Positions 8,378-16,835 of a stretch of DNA of 43,778 bases are shown one piece after another. Where the stretch lies: assembly GCA_937919925.1 (NCBI GenBank), contig CALFOT010000052.1, positions 1 through 43,778 of the forward strand, in the 5' to 3' direction. Below the pieces are notes generated by a model, which was given only the letters and a program-made list of their open reading frames with translations, ran no database searches and was not told the DNA's origin. The number at the start of each line of letters is the position of its first letter. The first letter of the stretch is position 1. The position numbers were made by a program, and so were the translations under genes. This DNA comes from an uncultured bacterium. Its GTDB lineage: Bacteria > Planctomycetota > UBA1135.

Positions 8378-8944
8378 ATGAACGCTCAAGCTTTCCTAAA
8401 TGCTCGCAACATCGTGCTGTTTGCTGTTTCCGCCCTACTCCTTTCTTGCCAAGTGGTGGTGCATGATGGTTTTTCGCAAACGCATTCGCGTGCCAGTTTT
8501 CATAACCATGCGCGCTTGAGCGATCTTGATGGCATGCTCGGCACTTGGGAAATGACCGATGAAAATGGCGTTTCCACCGGCGAAGTCATCACTGATCTGC
8601 GCACCACTTCCGGTGGCTCGGCCGTGGTCGAAACGATGTTTGCAGGCCTGCCGCACGAAATGGTGTCGATGTATTTCACTAGCCCGGAGGGTCTTTTTAT
8701 GACTCATTATTGCGCGAAAAAAAATCATCCGAATCTAGCGGCGTCGCTCGATGAAGAAACGGGTGACTTGATTTTCCAGTGCATGGGAGCGGGCGCGAAT
8801 TTCCGCGCATGCTCAAAAACCGATCATATGCATGATGTGCGTTATCACTTGGATGGCGATTTTCTCACCTCGACTTGGCATTCGATGACGGATGGCAAAC
8901 TCGTCGAAGATGCCACCGTTTTCAACATGGTGCGCAAGGGCTAA
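8378..8944 (+). CDS. DUF1579-like lipoprotein
   Basis: A 188-residue protein. The N-terminus is a lipoprotein signal: a hydrophobic run ending LLLSC, with the Cys as the predicted lipidated residue. The mature part begins with LDGMLGTWEM and runs as an antiparallel beta protein, the pattern of DUF1579 (calycin-like) proteins. The function of the family is unknown; several are heme- or metabolite-binding candidates. Several Cys and His residues (HYCAKKNH, CSKTDHMHD) lie in the second half. The start was moved from the earliest in-frame codon (8327) to 8378 because the signal peptide and the -10 box fit there. Confidence 0.7.
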   Translation: MNAQAFLNARNIVLFAVSALLLSCQVVVHDGFSQTHSRASFHNHARLSDLDGMLGTWEMTDENGVSTGEVITDLRTTSGGSAVVETMFAGLPHEMVSMYFTSPEGLFMTHYCAKKNHPNLAASLDEETGDLIFQCMGAGANFRACSKTDHMHDVRYHLDGDFLTSTWHSMTDGKLVEDATVFNMVRKG

Positions 8945-9008
8945 GCTCTAGCTTTGGCACAGCGGCCAGCAACGGCCAATGTCACCCCCCAGCACCCGTC
9001 CGCGCTTC

Positions 9009-9014
9009 TACAAT
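9009..9014 (+). promoter_or_regulatory. Candidate -10 box of the tRNA gene
   Basis: TACAAT lies 14 bases upstream of the tRNA 5' end. I see no convincing -35 element at 16-18 bases spacing. An inverted pair GGCC/GGCC lies at about 8964-8977, just downstream of the preceding gene. Confidence 0.3.
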
Positions 9015-9028
9015 TCCCCCCTGTGGAC

Positions 9029-9105
9029 GGGCCGGTAGCTCAATCGGTTAGAGCAGCGAACTCATAATTCGTCGGTTCCAGGTTCAAGTCCTGGGCGGCC
9101 CACCA
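9029..9105 (+). tRNA. tRNA with CAU anticodon (elongator Met or lysidine-modified Ile2)
   Basis: A 77-nt cloverleaf with encoded CCA. The acceptor is GGGCCGG/GCGGCCC, the D stem GCTC/GAGC, the anticodon stem GCGAA/TTCGT with loop CTCATAA (anticodon CAT), the T stem CCAGG/CCTGG with loop TTCAAGT, and the discriminator is A. The first acceptor pair is G-C and there is no initiator-type mismatch, so this is not initiator tRNA. Met and Ile(CAU) cannot be separated safely by eye. The last acceptor pair is G7-G66, a mismatch. An integrase remnant follows directly downstream. Confidence 0.92.
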
Positions 9106-9106
9106 G

Positions 9107-9139
9107 CCTCGTTTCACGAAGCTATGCTTCGTAACGAGG
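9107..9139 (+). terminator. Hairpin directly after the tRNA
   Basis: CCTCGTT-TC-ACGAAGC (9107-9122) pairs with GCTTCGT-AACGAGG (9126-9139) around a 3-base loop, with a 2-base bulge, one base after the encoded CCA. It may end or protect the tRNA transcript, but no T run follows. It could equally be part of the attachment region of the decayed element downstream. Confidence 0.45.
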
Positions 9140-9250
9140 CGTGGGTTCCACCCAGGACGACGCGTTCGCGGTGGTGCTCGCTGCGCAAGCCCCGCTCCGC
9201 GTCAAGTCCTTTGTCGCTTTGCGGACGGCTCCATTACCAGTGATGACACT

Positions 9251-9667
9251 GGAAGGAGATATCGATCTACCCGGGATTACATCAAATGCTTCAAAGCTTT
9301 TTGGAACTGGCACGCTCGCACTCAGAGAAAAGGTGGAAATAGACAAGTGCCAGACATTTGTGCGGACTTGGCAGCCTGGGACGAGGAGAAGCCTAGCTTT
9401 GTTTACTTCACCCTGGAATCCCTTCAGAAAATCATTGCGCATGCGAAGTTTGACTATCAGGTGCTTTTTCTGTTTCTGTTTGATGCGGGGATTCGGGCGC
9501 CAACGGAAATGATGAATGTCCGAGTGGAAGATCTTCAGGAAGAGCCAATGACCGGAAAGATCATTCTGAATATCCGCGAAGAGTCGAGCAAGACGTTTGG
9601 GAGAAAAATTCGGCTGATGTTGAGAGCCGGTCCGAGAAAACGGAGCCAATCGAGCTGCCAGATTTAG
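9251..9667 (+). pseudogene. Tyrosine recombinase (integrase) remnant
   Basis: One frame reads through the core-binding domain (DYIKCFKAFWNWHART at 9275-9322) and the start of the catalytic domain. That start is a YFTLESLQKII helix followed by LFLFLFDAGIRAPTEMMNV, with the catalytic Arg I and its conserved Glu, and then IREESSKTFGRKIRLML. After 9623 the similarity stops, the frame ends at TAG 9665-9667, and the H-x-x-R and Tyr boxes are absent. No convincing start codon lies upstream, although the frame stays open to about 9149. The fragment is richer in A+T than its flanks. It lies beside a tRNA gene, the classic target of such enzymes. The whole stretch 9106-9803 holds only the hairpin and this relic; 9668-9803 shows nothing I recognise. 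Confidence 0.75.
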
Positions 9668-9803
9668 TTTATCCTTTGGGCAGGCATCGAGATACCAATA
9701 ACCAGAAAACGTCGTACCCACAGTCCACATCTGATAGGTTGGCCTGCCCCCCAATGGAAGCCCAGCAGTCAATGAAAATTCCAGCTTGCATCCAAGGGGA
9801 TAG

Positions 9804-12002
9804 CTAAGCTTCGAGCACCGCGCGGCCACTACTTGAAACCAACAACACCGTGCCCATGCCGTCGGTAAGATTTTCGATGCGTTGGAAATAGGCATCTTCC
9901 TCTCCGGCTTCCGGCGGTTCCATGCCCAGGAACACCACTGCCGAGGCCACCGACATGCGGCGGATGGCGGACATTGGATCGGCGGCGACGATAATGCGGA
10001 CCTCGGCATTGACGCGGGCCACCAGTGCCAACTGCTGCAAATGTTGGCGCGTTTCCTCGACGGCCTCTTCGTTCGGGACAATGCGCATCAATCGCAATGG
10101 CTTGTCTCGCCAGGCGGCATCTGCCTGGAGCAGGTGCGCCAACAGCAGCATCAGCGGGCCGTTCGCTTGGCCTCGCCACCACACATCAATCGGACCGCTG
10201 GGGACATGCCATTTGTCGTCCTCAAGGTCGACCTCGGATTCGCATAAGACCACGATGTCGCGGCCCAAGGTATCCACGGTACGGACAGTATCCCAGAAGG
10301 CGGCGCGCCGTTCTGGGTCTTCGCTCCAACCAGTGAGGATGAGGTTTGGTCGCATTGCGCCAAGACCGTGGCAGGCCACCAACGAAGTGATGCCGTCGCG
10401 CAAAGTCGGGGCCATGGTGACGGCGGCGAAGGCGTCGAGCTGTTCTTCTTGAATGAAGTTTCGCAGAACTCTTTCCTGCGCGTTGACGCGATCGCGGTGC
10501 CATTCGCTGCTGCCCGCGATTACCTGGCCAAGGGACAATAAGCCACGGTCGGCGGCGAGGAGGTGACCGTAGACGGCGAGATGTCCGCGCGCGTGGGCAC
10601 CGCCGGAGAGAGCAAGCACGTTTGGCCGCCAGTTTTTAGGATGCAACTGATCTTCCAGTTCCAATTTCAACAAGGCACGGCGGGTTCGTTCGAACAAAGC
10701 GCCGAGGCGCACGTCGCCCCATCCGGCCTCGAGTTCCCGCCGCGCGATGCTCCAATGAAGAAGGCCCATGAGCACTAGGGCCAAGGTCGCGGCCAAAGGC
10801 GAGATGAGCACCATCACCGCCGCGCAAGCAACCGCACCAGCCAGGGACAGCGACCAGTGGCTGAAGCGGAAGGTGGGCCGATAACTGGGGTTGCGGGTCC
10901 AGCCTTCGTAGAAGGTGGCGAGGTTGAGGTAGCCGTAGGTCACCATGAAGAACATGGTGATGATGGGAGCGATCAAATCGAGGTCGCCAAGCAAGATGCC
11001 TGCTTGCGCAAGGACGAAAGTCAACAGCGTGGCGCGTCGCGGTTCTGCGGCTTTGCCGGAGCCTTTTGCAAAGTAGTTCAGACTAGGAAAAATGTGGTCG
11101 CGGGCGACGGCCTGCAGGATACGTGGGGCACCCATCATGCTGCCGAGCGCGGACGACAAAGTTGCCGCAAAAACACCCACCGTAATCAAGATGGGGAACA
11201 GACTGGCGGAACGAACCACCATTGGGTCATCGAGCAGCATGGAGCGCTCGGGCAGGCCGGCGAGCAACACGGCCATGCCCAGATAAACCAGTCCCGTGAC
11301 GAGAATGGAAGACAAGGTGCCGCTAGGGATGGCGCGGCTTGGGTCTTTGAGATCGCCGGACATGTTGGCCCCGGCCATCACGCCGGTGACCGCGGGGAAG
11401 AATAGAGCGAACATGACGAAGAAGCCGCTGCCCTCGCGGAAGTCCGGCAGCAAATTTGCTTCGAGGCCACTGATGGTGAATTGCGAACCGGCGCCGAGGG
11501 CGAAACTGACGATGGCGAGGCCCAGCGCGACCAAAATGAAGTATTGAACTTTGATCGCCCAGCCAGCACCGACCCATACGCAGAGGAGAATCAGCGCATT
11601 GACAAACGTAGCGATGGCGCGCGGATCGAGCTCCAGCAGCGGCATCGTGCTCTGCAAAGCTTCGGTGAAGCCGATGATGTACATCGCTACCGAGACCGCC
11701 TGGGCAAGGAAGAAAACGATGCCGATGGAGCCACCGAATTCCACCCCCAAGGAACGGCTGATGAGGAAGTAGGCGCCACCGCCACGGACCTTGGTATTGG
11801 TGGCAATGGCCGAGAGGCTGAGCGCCGTCAGCGTGGTGATGAGTTTGGCACCGACCAGGATGAGGATGGCGTCGAGAAGTCCGGCTTGGCCAACCACCTC
11901 GCCATAGCGCAAGAACATGATCACGCCGAGGATGGTCAGCGTACATGGAGTAAAGACACCGCCGAAGGTGCCGAAACGATTGCCTTTAGTCTGCGCACTC
12001 AT
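9804..12002 (-). CDS. APC-superfamily permease of the cation-chloride cotransporter (SLC12-like) type
   Basis: A 732-residue inner-membrane transporter. It opens with FGGVFTPCTLTILGVIMFLRYG and carries GAYFLISRSLGVEFGGSIG, the hallmark of the cation-chloride cotransporter family (SLC12) and its bacterial relatives. About twelve hydrophobic segments lie before residue 420, followed by a soluble domain of about 300 residues that alternates beta strands and helices, as in the SLC12 C-terminal domain. Bacterial members may move Na/K/Cl or amino acids; the substrate is not readable here. The gene is divergent from the secreted protein at 12186. A weak AAGGA lies upstream of the ATG. The family is secure, the ion specificity is an inference. 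Confidence 0.85.
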   Translation of the reverse strand: MSAQTKGNRFGTFGGVFTPCTLTILGVIMFLRYGEVVGQAGLLDAILILVGAKLITTLTALSLSAIATNTKVRGGGAYFLISRSLGVEFGGSIGIVFFLAQAVSVAMYIIGFTEALQSTMPLLELDPRAIATFVNALILLCVWVGAGWAIKVQYFILVALGLAIVSFALGAGSQFTISGLEANLLPDFREGSGFFVMFALFFPAVTGVMAGANMSGDLKDPSRAIPSGTLSSILVTGLVYLGMAVLLAGLPERSMLLDDPMVVRSASLFPILITVGVFAATLSSALGSMMGAPRILQAVARDHIFPSLNYFAKGSGKAAEPRRATLLTFVLAQAGILLGDLDLIAPIITMFFMVTYGYLNLATFYEGWTRNPSYRPTFRFSHWSLSLAGAVACAAVMVLISPLAATLALVLMGLLHWSIARRELEAGWGDVRLGALFERTRRALLKLELEDQLHPKNWRPNVLALSGGAHARGHLAVYGHLLAADRGLLSLGQVIAGSSEWHRDRVNAQERVLRNFIQEEQLDAFAAVTMAPTLRDGITSLVACHGLGAMRPNLILTGWSEDPERRAAFWDTVRTVDTLGRDIVVLCESEVDLEDDKWHVPSGPIDVWWRGQANGPLMLLLAHLLQADAAWRDKPLRLMRIVPNEEAVEETRQHLQQLALVARVNAEVRIIVAADPMSAIRRMSVASAVVFLGMEPPEAGEEDAYFQRIENLTDGMGTVLLVSSSGRAVLEA

Positions 12003-12122
12003 GGCCGAGGAATCATCCTTGTTGCCGCCTCAGGCCACAAGTTAGAAATCGTATCCCCCGAGCAGGGGCTGATGCTGGGCTAGGAGCTTGGGCGGCCACC
12101 ATCATCGCTGCGGCGGCTCTTT

Positions 12123-12147
12123 GAGTTGGCATAGTCGTGGCCAACTC
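12123..12147. promoter_or_regulatory. Perfect inverted repeat, candidate operator
   Basis: GAGTTGGC (12123-12130) and GCCAACTC (12140-12147) form an 8-bp perfect dyad with a 9-base spacer. It ends 22 bases before a -10-like TACACT (12170-12175), so it would lie just upstream of the -35 region of the gene at 12186. The dyad and position suit a dimeric regulator; an mRNA hairpin is less likely. The remainder of the divergent gap 12003-12185 shows nothing clear. Confidence 0.35.
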
Positions 12148-12185
12148 GTGCAGAATCGGCGAAATGCTCTACACTGAGAAAGCCT

Positions 12186-13370
12186 ATGTTTCTCCGCAAA
12201 ATCCTCCCTACTGCAGTCTTGCCCGCACTGCTTCTTGCTGTCGCCCCTGCGCTCAGTGCCCAAACACCTAGTTGGCATGTCGATCCGGCACCAGAGTGGG
12301 ATGCGCTTTTTGATTTGCATAGCGGCGGCTGGACTGGTGCTGACGGAATTTTTTCGCTGCCGCAAACCGGTACGGAAGCGGCCAATGGTTTTTTGAACAC
12401 CGATACTCTGTTCCTTTTTAGCGACACTTTCACCGATGATGTTTTTCCCGACGGCAGCCGTTCGGGCATGAACATCGTGCACAACACGGTTGGCTTACGG
12501 CCAGCAGGTGGTCCGGCGGCGTCGGCGTTGCAAATGGTGGTCAATCAAGCGCAAGGCACCGGCGCTCCCATCGATATGTTCCCGCCAACGGTTCCGGGTT
12601 CTGGCTCCTTCGATTGGTATTGGTTGAAAGATGGCATCGTATTGAATGGTCGTACTTACATCCTTGCTTCACGTTGGGGTTTGGTTGGGCAACTACAGTT
12701 TGGGCGCAAGGGGATTGCGATGATTGAAATCCCAGCTGGCGATCCAGCGCCTTTCATGAATCACACGCAAGCCTTGGTACCTCTGTATGTCGATGCGCCC
12801 GTCGGCGGCAGCAACATTGTTTACGGTGGCGCAATCATGGCCAACACCGTCACCGCCGGAGCGTCAGCGCCTGATGGTTATGTGTACATTTACGGCAACT
12901 CGGATTCCGTTCCAGGCGACGCCTTCAACAAATTGGTTTACGTCGCGCGCGTGCTCGAAGCCGACTTTGCCAACATTGCGTTATGGACTTTCTGGGATGG
13001 TGTCAATTGGTCCACCAACATTGCCGATTCCGCTGCCATCACGGATGAATCTTCCTTGGAGAGCAGCGTGACGGCTCTGCCCAATGGTCAATTTCTGATG
13101 GTGTTTCAGCACCGCCAGATTTCACCGTGGATTGCGATGCGCGTGGGGCAATCACCGGTCGGTCCATGGACGCCACCGATTAAGATTTTCGAAGTTCCCA
13201 TTCCGGCAAGATTGGGCTCGGTTTTTTCGTACAACGCTAAAGCGCATCCGCACCTCTCCGCACCCGGCGAGTTGCTGATTAGCTACAACGTGAATTCGCT
13301 GCACAATGTGGATAACCGCAACTACTCCGATATTTATCGGCCGCGCTTCATCAAGTTGATTGTGCAGTAA
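12186..13370 (+). CDS. Secreted DUF5005/DUF4185-like protein
   Basis: A 394-residue protein with a clear signal peptide (about residues 1-25, ending ALSAQ). The mature part shows GGWTGADGIFSLPQ, then DTLFLFSDTFTDD and MNIVHNTV, the pattern I associate with DUF5005/DUF4185 beta-propeller proteins. Repeated aromatic-rich strands follow (FDWYWLKDG, YVYIYGNSD, LWTFWDGVNW). Such proteins resemble five-bladed glycoside hydrolases and often occur in polysaccharide-using bacteria, but no activity is established for this one. A TACACT hexamer lies ten bases upstream of the ATG and no Shine-Dalgarno site is seen. It is convergent with the PVC cytochrome gene, one base separating the two. Confidence 0.65.
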   Translation: MFLRKILPTAVLPALLLAVAPALSAQTPSWHVDPAPEWDALFDLHSGGWTGADGIFSLPQTGTEAANGFLNTDTLFLFSDTFTDDVFPDGSRSGMNIVHNTVGLRPAGGPAASALQMVVNQAQGTGAPIDMFPPTVPGSGSFDWYWLKDGIVLNGRTYILASRWGLVGQLQFGRKGIAMIEIPAGDPAPFMNHTQALVPLYVDAPVGGSNIVYGGAIMANTVTAGASAPDGYVYIYGNSDSVPGDAFNKLVYVARVLEADFANIALWTFWDGVNWSTNIADSAAITDESSLESSVTALPNGQFLMVFQHRQISPWIAMRVGQSPVGPWTPPIKIFEVPIPARLGSVFSYNAKAHPHLSAPGELLISYNVNSLHNVDNRNYSDIYRPRFIKLIVQ

Positions 13371-13371
13371 G

Positions 13372-16300
13372 TTATTTGCGCGGCGCTCCGGCTTCCAAAA
13401 ACGCAATTAGATCGCGGAGGTCGGTGGCGCTGGCGCTATCCAGAAGATTGGTGGGCATCTGCACCAAGGTGAACTGATCCGAGACAGCTTTCTGCGGCAC
13501 GACGATGGCCTCGAGTAAGTCGCGGCGGCCGAAGCGATTGGCGACGGCACTCAAGTCTGGCCCGAGGCTTCCGCCCTCACCACCGAAACGGTGGCATTGC
13601 ACGCAACTGAGTGCACGGAATAGTTCCTTGCCATGCTCGCTATTGGCTGGAGTGGAGTTCACGCCTAGAGCCGCAAGGCCGTCTTCGAGAGTCCATTCTT
13701 GTTGGAAGGAACGTGGGGTGAGAGGTGTTTGATTGAGGTTGGTACTTGGCGGGGGCAGCAACGCGAGCAAGTTTTGTTGTTGATTCTCCGGTACCAGTGC
13801 CAGCGCATCGCGCTCCATCGCACTCAAAAAGCCAGATAAACTCAATCCGCCGGCCATGCCATAGGCTTTGCGTAACCAAGTGAAGTAAGCCAAGCGATTT
13901 TCGGCGGTCCAGCCGTGTTTGGTTAAGCGCAATAACAGGGCGTAGTGCAGCTGCTCCTCTTGAAAATCGGCGGCGAACAATTTTTCGAGCAGGCGTGGTG
14001 CCAGTTGCGGCGCTTCCACAGCAACGAGCAGGCGGGCAATTTCACGATCGAGGGCGGCGTCACCAGAAGGGAAAGCGGCGCCAAAGTAAGCCGCCATCGG
14101 AGGATCTGGAGAAGTACGTTCGCTGCCCGATGGAGCGCCATCCACCGGGCGGGTACGCAACAGCATGGCAGCGCGTAACAACGCCCATCGCGCTTCCGCT
14201 GGGGAGGCCAAGTAAGTAAAAATGTGTTTGCGTATTTCTTCGCTGGAAGCATTGCTATCGACGCGCGCCAGTGCCAGCACCGCTTCCGCGCGTGCCAACG
14301 GTGAAGTGAGTGCCAGCGCCGCCGTCTTCCAACTTTCTAGTGGCCGACGTTCGAGATTGAGGCGTGCGGCAAAACGTAATCCACGGTCTTGCGAACCGAG
14401 CGCGCGCAACACTTCGTCGCGAGTGGGATTGCCGGTTTCCAGTTTGCGCCGTAACAACACGGCAGCACTTGGAGTTTTGGACAGCGGTTCCCGCGCGGTG
14501 ATAGCCGGACCAGTCCAACGCACGCGGTAAAGCCCGCTTTGGGTGCCGCGGCCACCGGTGACAAACCACAGTGCGCCATCCGGGCCGAACTCAAAGTCGG
14601 TGACGTTCAGCGGTTTCCCGGCAAGAAAATCGTGCACCTCACCACCATAGCTGGAGCCATCGGGCGTGAGTTCGACAGCGAGAATCCGGCCGTAGGCCCA
14701 ATCGCCGAGGAACAGCCGACCACGCCATGGCTCGGGAAAGTTGCTGTTGGTGCCGAAGGAAATTCCAACGGGGGAGGAAGGGCCGGTCTCGACCACCGCC
14801 GGCAAAGAATCGGGATAGGCGGCGGGCCATTTTGCACTGCCCGAACGCCAGCCGGATTCACTGCCTGGCACCACATGCACCACGCGCGGCGCACGATACC
14901 AAGGTGTGCCGATATCCCACTCCATGTCGGCGTCGTAGGTGAACAATTCGCCCTCTGGAGAGAAGGCAAGGTCATAAGGATTGCGCATACCACCGGCGTA
15001 CAATTCCCAGCGCGAGGCATTGGCATCCGTGCGCAAAACGACGGCACCCGGTGCGAAAATGCCATTGGCGTGGCCCCGCGGATCCCAAATGCGCGGCAGC
15101 AGCACATCTTCTTGCACGTTGCGGAAGGGCGAATCGCTGGCAATCGGTGCTGGCAAGCGTGTGTGGTTTCCGTTGACGAGATAGAGCATGTTGTCTGGCC
15201 CAAGCACGATGCCATGCGCGCCATGTTCACTGGGTGGTCCATAACTGGCCAAGTGTTGATGGTCTTCAAAAATTCCATCGCCATCTAAATCACGCAAACG
15301 ATGCAAGCCGCCGTCGGCATTTTCTCCATCGACTCCGCCGGCGACGTTGGCGTACAGCCCGCCAAACGCGTAGAGCAAACCCTGGGCCGAGTGCACTGGG
15401 GTATCGAGGGTTTCGACTTGCGGTGCTGCATCCGCACCGTTGGCAAAGCGCGCGCGCAGTAACTTGCCGCGCTCGGGTGAAATATAGATTTCACCTTGCG
15501 GGCCAAAAGTCATGCTCGCCCACGATCCTTCGCTGGCCGTTGCTGTGTGCACCAAAGTGACTTCGAATCCATCCGGCAGGATAAAACGATCCACCGGTGT
15601 CGCCACACGAGGTGCCATCACTTGTCCCCAAGGCCCGCGCTGCGCACCGACTTTTCCATAGCTAAAAACATCGGACCACGCCGCCGTTTCGAGTGCGCTG
15701 TTGGCCACCAATGGCCAACCCTCCGGTTCTAGAGAGGTACTTTTCCAGTTGGGTTGTGTGACAATTTGGAAGCTGCTTCCATCAGCGAGCCGCAACTCCA
15801 ATTCACCCGCAAACCCAGCGGGACCACCTTCATTCCTACATTCCACCGCTAAGGTATGACGCCCGGCAGCGAGTGCTAGGCCCAACTGCGGCACGCTGGG
15901 TACAGCCCAATCATCCCCTTTGGCAAGCTCCCGGTCATCCAGCCAGGCCACAAAATGATTGTCGCAAGTCATCGCGCCAGCGTTTACTACAGCAGCCTGC
16001 GGAAGCTCAAAACTGTATACAAACCAGCGCCGCTCGTTATCTAAAGTGGGGCCGGTACCCCAGATCCATTCGGGTGTTTGTGCGCCTGCATGTTGCGGAC
16101 TGGCTTTGGCAAACGGGGTCAGGGAAGCTGCATCGTTTTCGCCAAGAGTGCGTAAGTGAAAGTTGCGGTAGCGCACTTCCATCGGCGGGCCTTGATGCAG
16201 CTGCAAAGCAAACACCCCACTGCTGCGCGCTAGGCCGATTTCTTGATCGTAAACATCGATCATGCGCACGCCATTGATTTCGTGCACCAGGCGCGGGCCT

Positions 16301-16809
16301 TTGGCAATCACGCGGTAACGATTCCACCCCTGCTTATGAATACTTTGTTGCAGCGTTGCAGGATCCCCCAGAGAGCTGCGCGGCACCCGGGTACCGTCGG
16401 CGTTGATCTGCCAAGACTCGCCGCGTTGCGCCACAATGGCACGCCCGGCACTTTCATACAGAATGCCGCTGTACTGATCACCATCCTCGATGTCGGCTTG
16501 GTAGCCGGCGACATCATCATTTGCTAAACGTTCGCTGCGGTATTGAATGCCCGAGTTACCACCCGCAATGCGATACTCAAAAGTGAGTTCGAAATCACTG
16601 GCCTCTACTTTCGAAAACAGATAAATCGAATGCTCTAACGGCGCATCAGCGGTGCTGCGCCCAACCAAACATCCGTCTTCCACGGACCAGTGCGCAGCAT
16701 CGCCGCTCCACCCTTGGAGGTCGACGCCATTGAACAGGGCAACGGTGGAATCTTGAGCCATTCCATCGGCCGAAAAACAGAGTAAAGCAAGGGTCCAAGT
16801 AAAACGCAT
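13372..16809 (-). CDS. PVC-type protein: DUF1080, sorbosone-dehydrogenase-like propeller, HEAT-like region, c-type cytochrome
   Basis: A 1145-residue exported protein. The signal peptide covers about residues 1-18. DUF1080 (3-keto-disaccharide hydrolase/LamG-like) follows at about 28-215 with LFNGVDLQGW. A galactose-binding-like beta domain occupies about 245-365. A six-bladed propeller of the sorbosone dehydrogenase/PQQ type starts near FILPDGFEVTLVH and contains GMRNPYDLAFSPEGELF. Alpha-helical HEAT-like repeats follow. The C-terminal cytochrome binds heme at C1069-VQ-CH1073. The family is typical of PVC bacteria and is thought to oxidise or cleave sugars at the cell surface. The tail is short: AVSDQFTLVQ runs directly into MPTNLLD, where relatives carry an additional strand-rich stretch. 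The putative distal Met (about 1118) is kept. The start is supported by the signal peptide and a -10 box six bases upstream. Confidence 0.85.
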   Translation of the reverse strand: MRFTWTLALLCFSADGMAQDSTVALFNGVDLQGWSGDAAHWSVEDGCLVGRSTADAPLEHSIYLFSKVEASDFELTFEYRIAGGNSGIQYRSERLANDDVAGYQADIEDGDQYSGILYESAGRAIVAQRGESWQINADGTRVPRSSLGDPATLQQSIHKQGWNRYRVIAKGPRLVHEINGVRMIDVYDQEIGLARSSGVFALQLHQGPPMEVRYRNFHLRTLGENDAASLTPFAKASPQHAGAQTPEWIWGTGPTLDNERRWFVYSFELPQAAVVNAGAMTCDNHFVAWLDDRELAKGDDWAVPSVPQLGLALAAGRHTLAVECRNEGGPAGFAGELELRLADGSSFQIVTQPNWKSTSLEPEGWPLVANSALETAAWSDVFSYGKVGAQRGPWGQVMAPRVATPVDRFILPDGFEVTLVHTATASEGSWASMTFGPQGEIYISPERGKLLRARFANGADAAPQVETLDTPVHSAQGLLYAFGGLYANVAGGVDGENADGGLHRLRDLDGDGIFEDHQHLASYGPPSEHGAHGIVLGPDNMLYLVNGNHTRLPAPIASDSPFRNVQEDVLLPRIWDPRGHANGIFAPGAVVLRTDANASRWELYAGGMRNPYDLAFSPEGELFTYDADMEWDIGTPWYRAPRVVHVVPGSESGWRSGSAKWPAAYPDSLPAVVETGPSSPVGISFGTNSNFPEPWRGRLFLGDWAYGRILAVELTPDGSSYGGEVHDFLAGKPLNVTDFEFGPDGALWFVTGGRGTQSGLYRVRWTGPAITAREPLSKTPSAAVLLRRKLETGNPTRDEVLRALGSQDRGLRFAARLNLERRPLESWKTAALALTSPLARAEAVLALARVDSNASSEEIRKHIFTYLASPAEARWALLRAAMLLRTRPVDGAPSGSERTSPDPPMAAYFGAAFPSGDAALDREIARLLVAVEAPQLAPRLLEKLFAADFQEEQLHYALLLRLTKHGWTAENRLAYFTWLRKAYGMAGGLSLSGFLSAMERDALALVPENQQQNLLALLPPPSTNLNQTPLTPRSFQQEWTLEDGLAALGVNSTPANSEHGKELFRALSCVQCHRFGGEGGSLGPDLSAVANRFGRRDLLEAIVVPQKAVSDQFTLVQMPTNLLDSASATDLRDLIAFLEAGAPRK

Positions 16810-16815
16810 GCAAAC

Positions 16816-16821
16816 AGGATA
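16816..16821 (-). promoter_or_regulatory. -10 hexamer for the PVC cytochrome gene
   Basis: On the minus strand TATCCT ends six bases before the ATG at 16809, with no Shine-Dalgarno site, again consistent with a leaderless mRNA. The hexamer lies inside the 26-base gap to the divergent selenoprotein start. Confidence 0.4.
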
Positions 16822-16835
16822 GGCTAATCGTTGCC

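Noticed and set aside
9202-9210. TCAAGTCCT matching the tRNA T-arm, as an att repeat
   Set aside because: Only nine bases match and the flanks differ. Expected att repeats cover the tRNA 3' end, which is not duplicated here.
9122-10081. Minus-strand 319-codon frame over the integrase scar
   Set aside because: Low-complexity Arg/Ser-rich translation without motifs; it overlaps the permease gene and the pseudogene.
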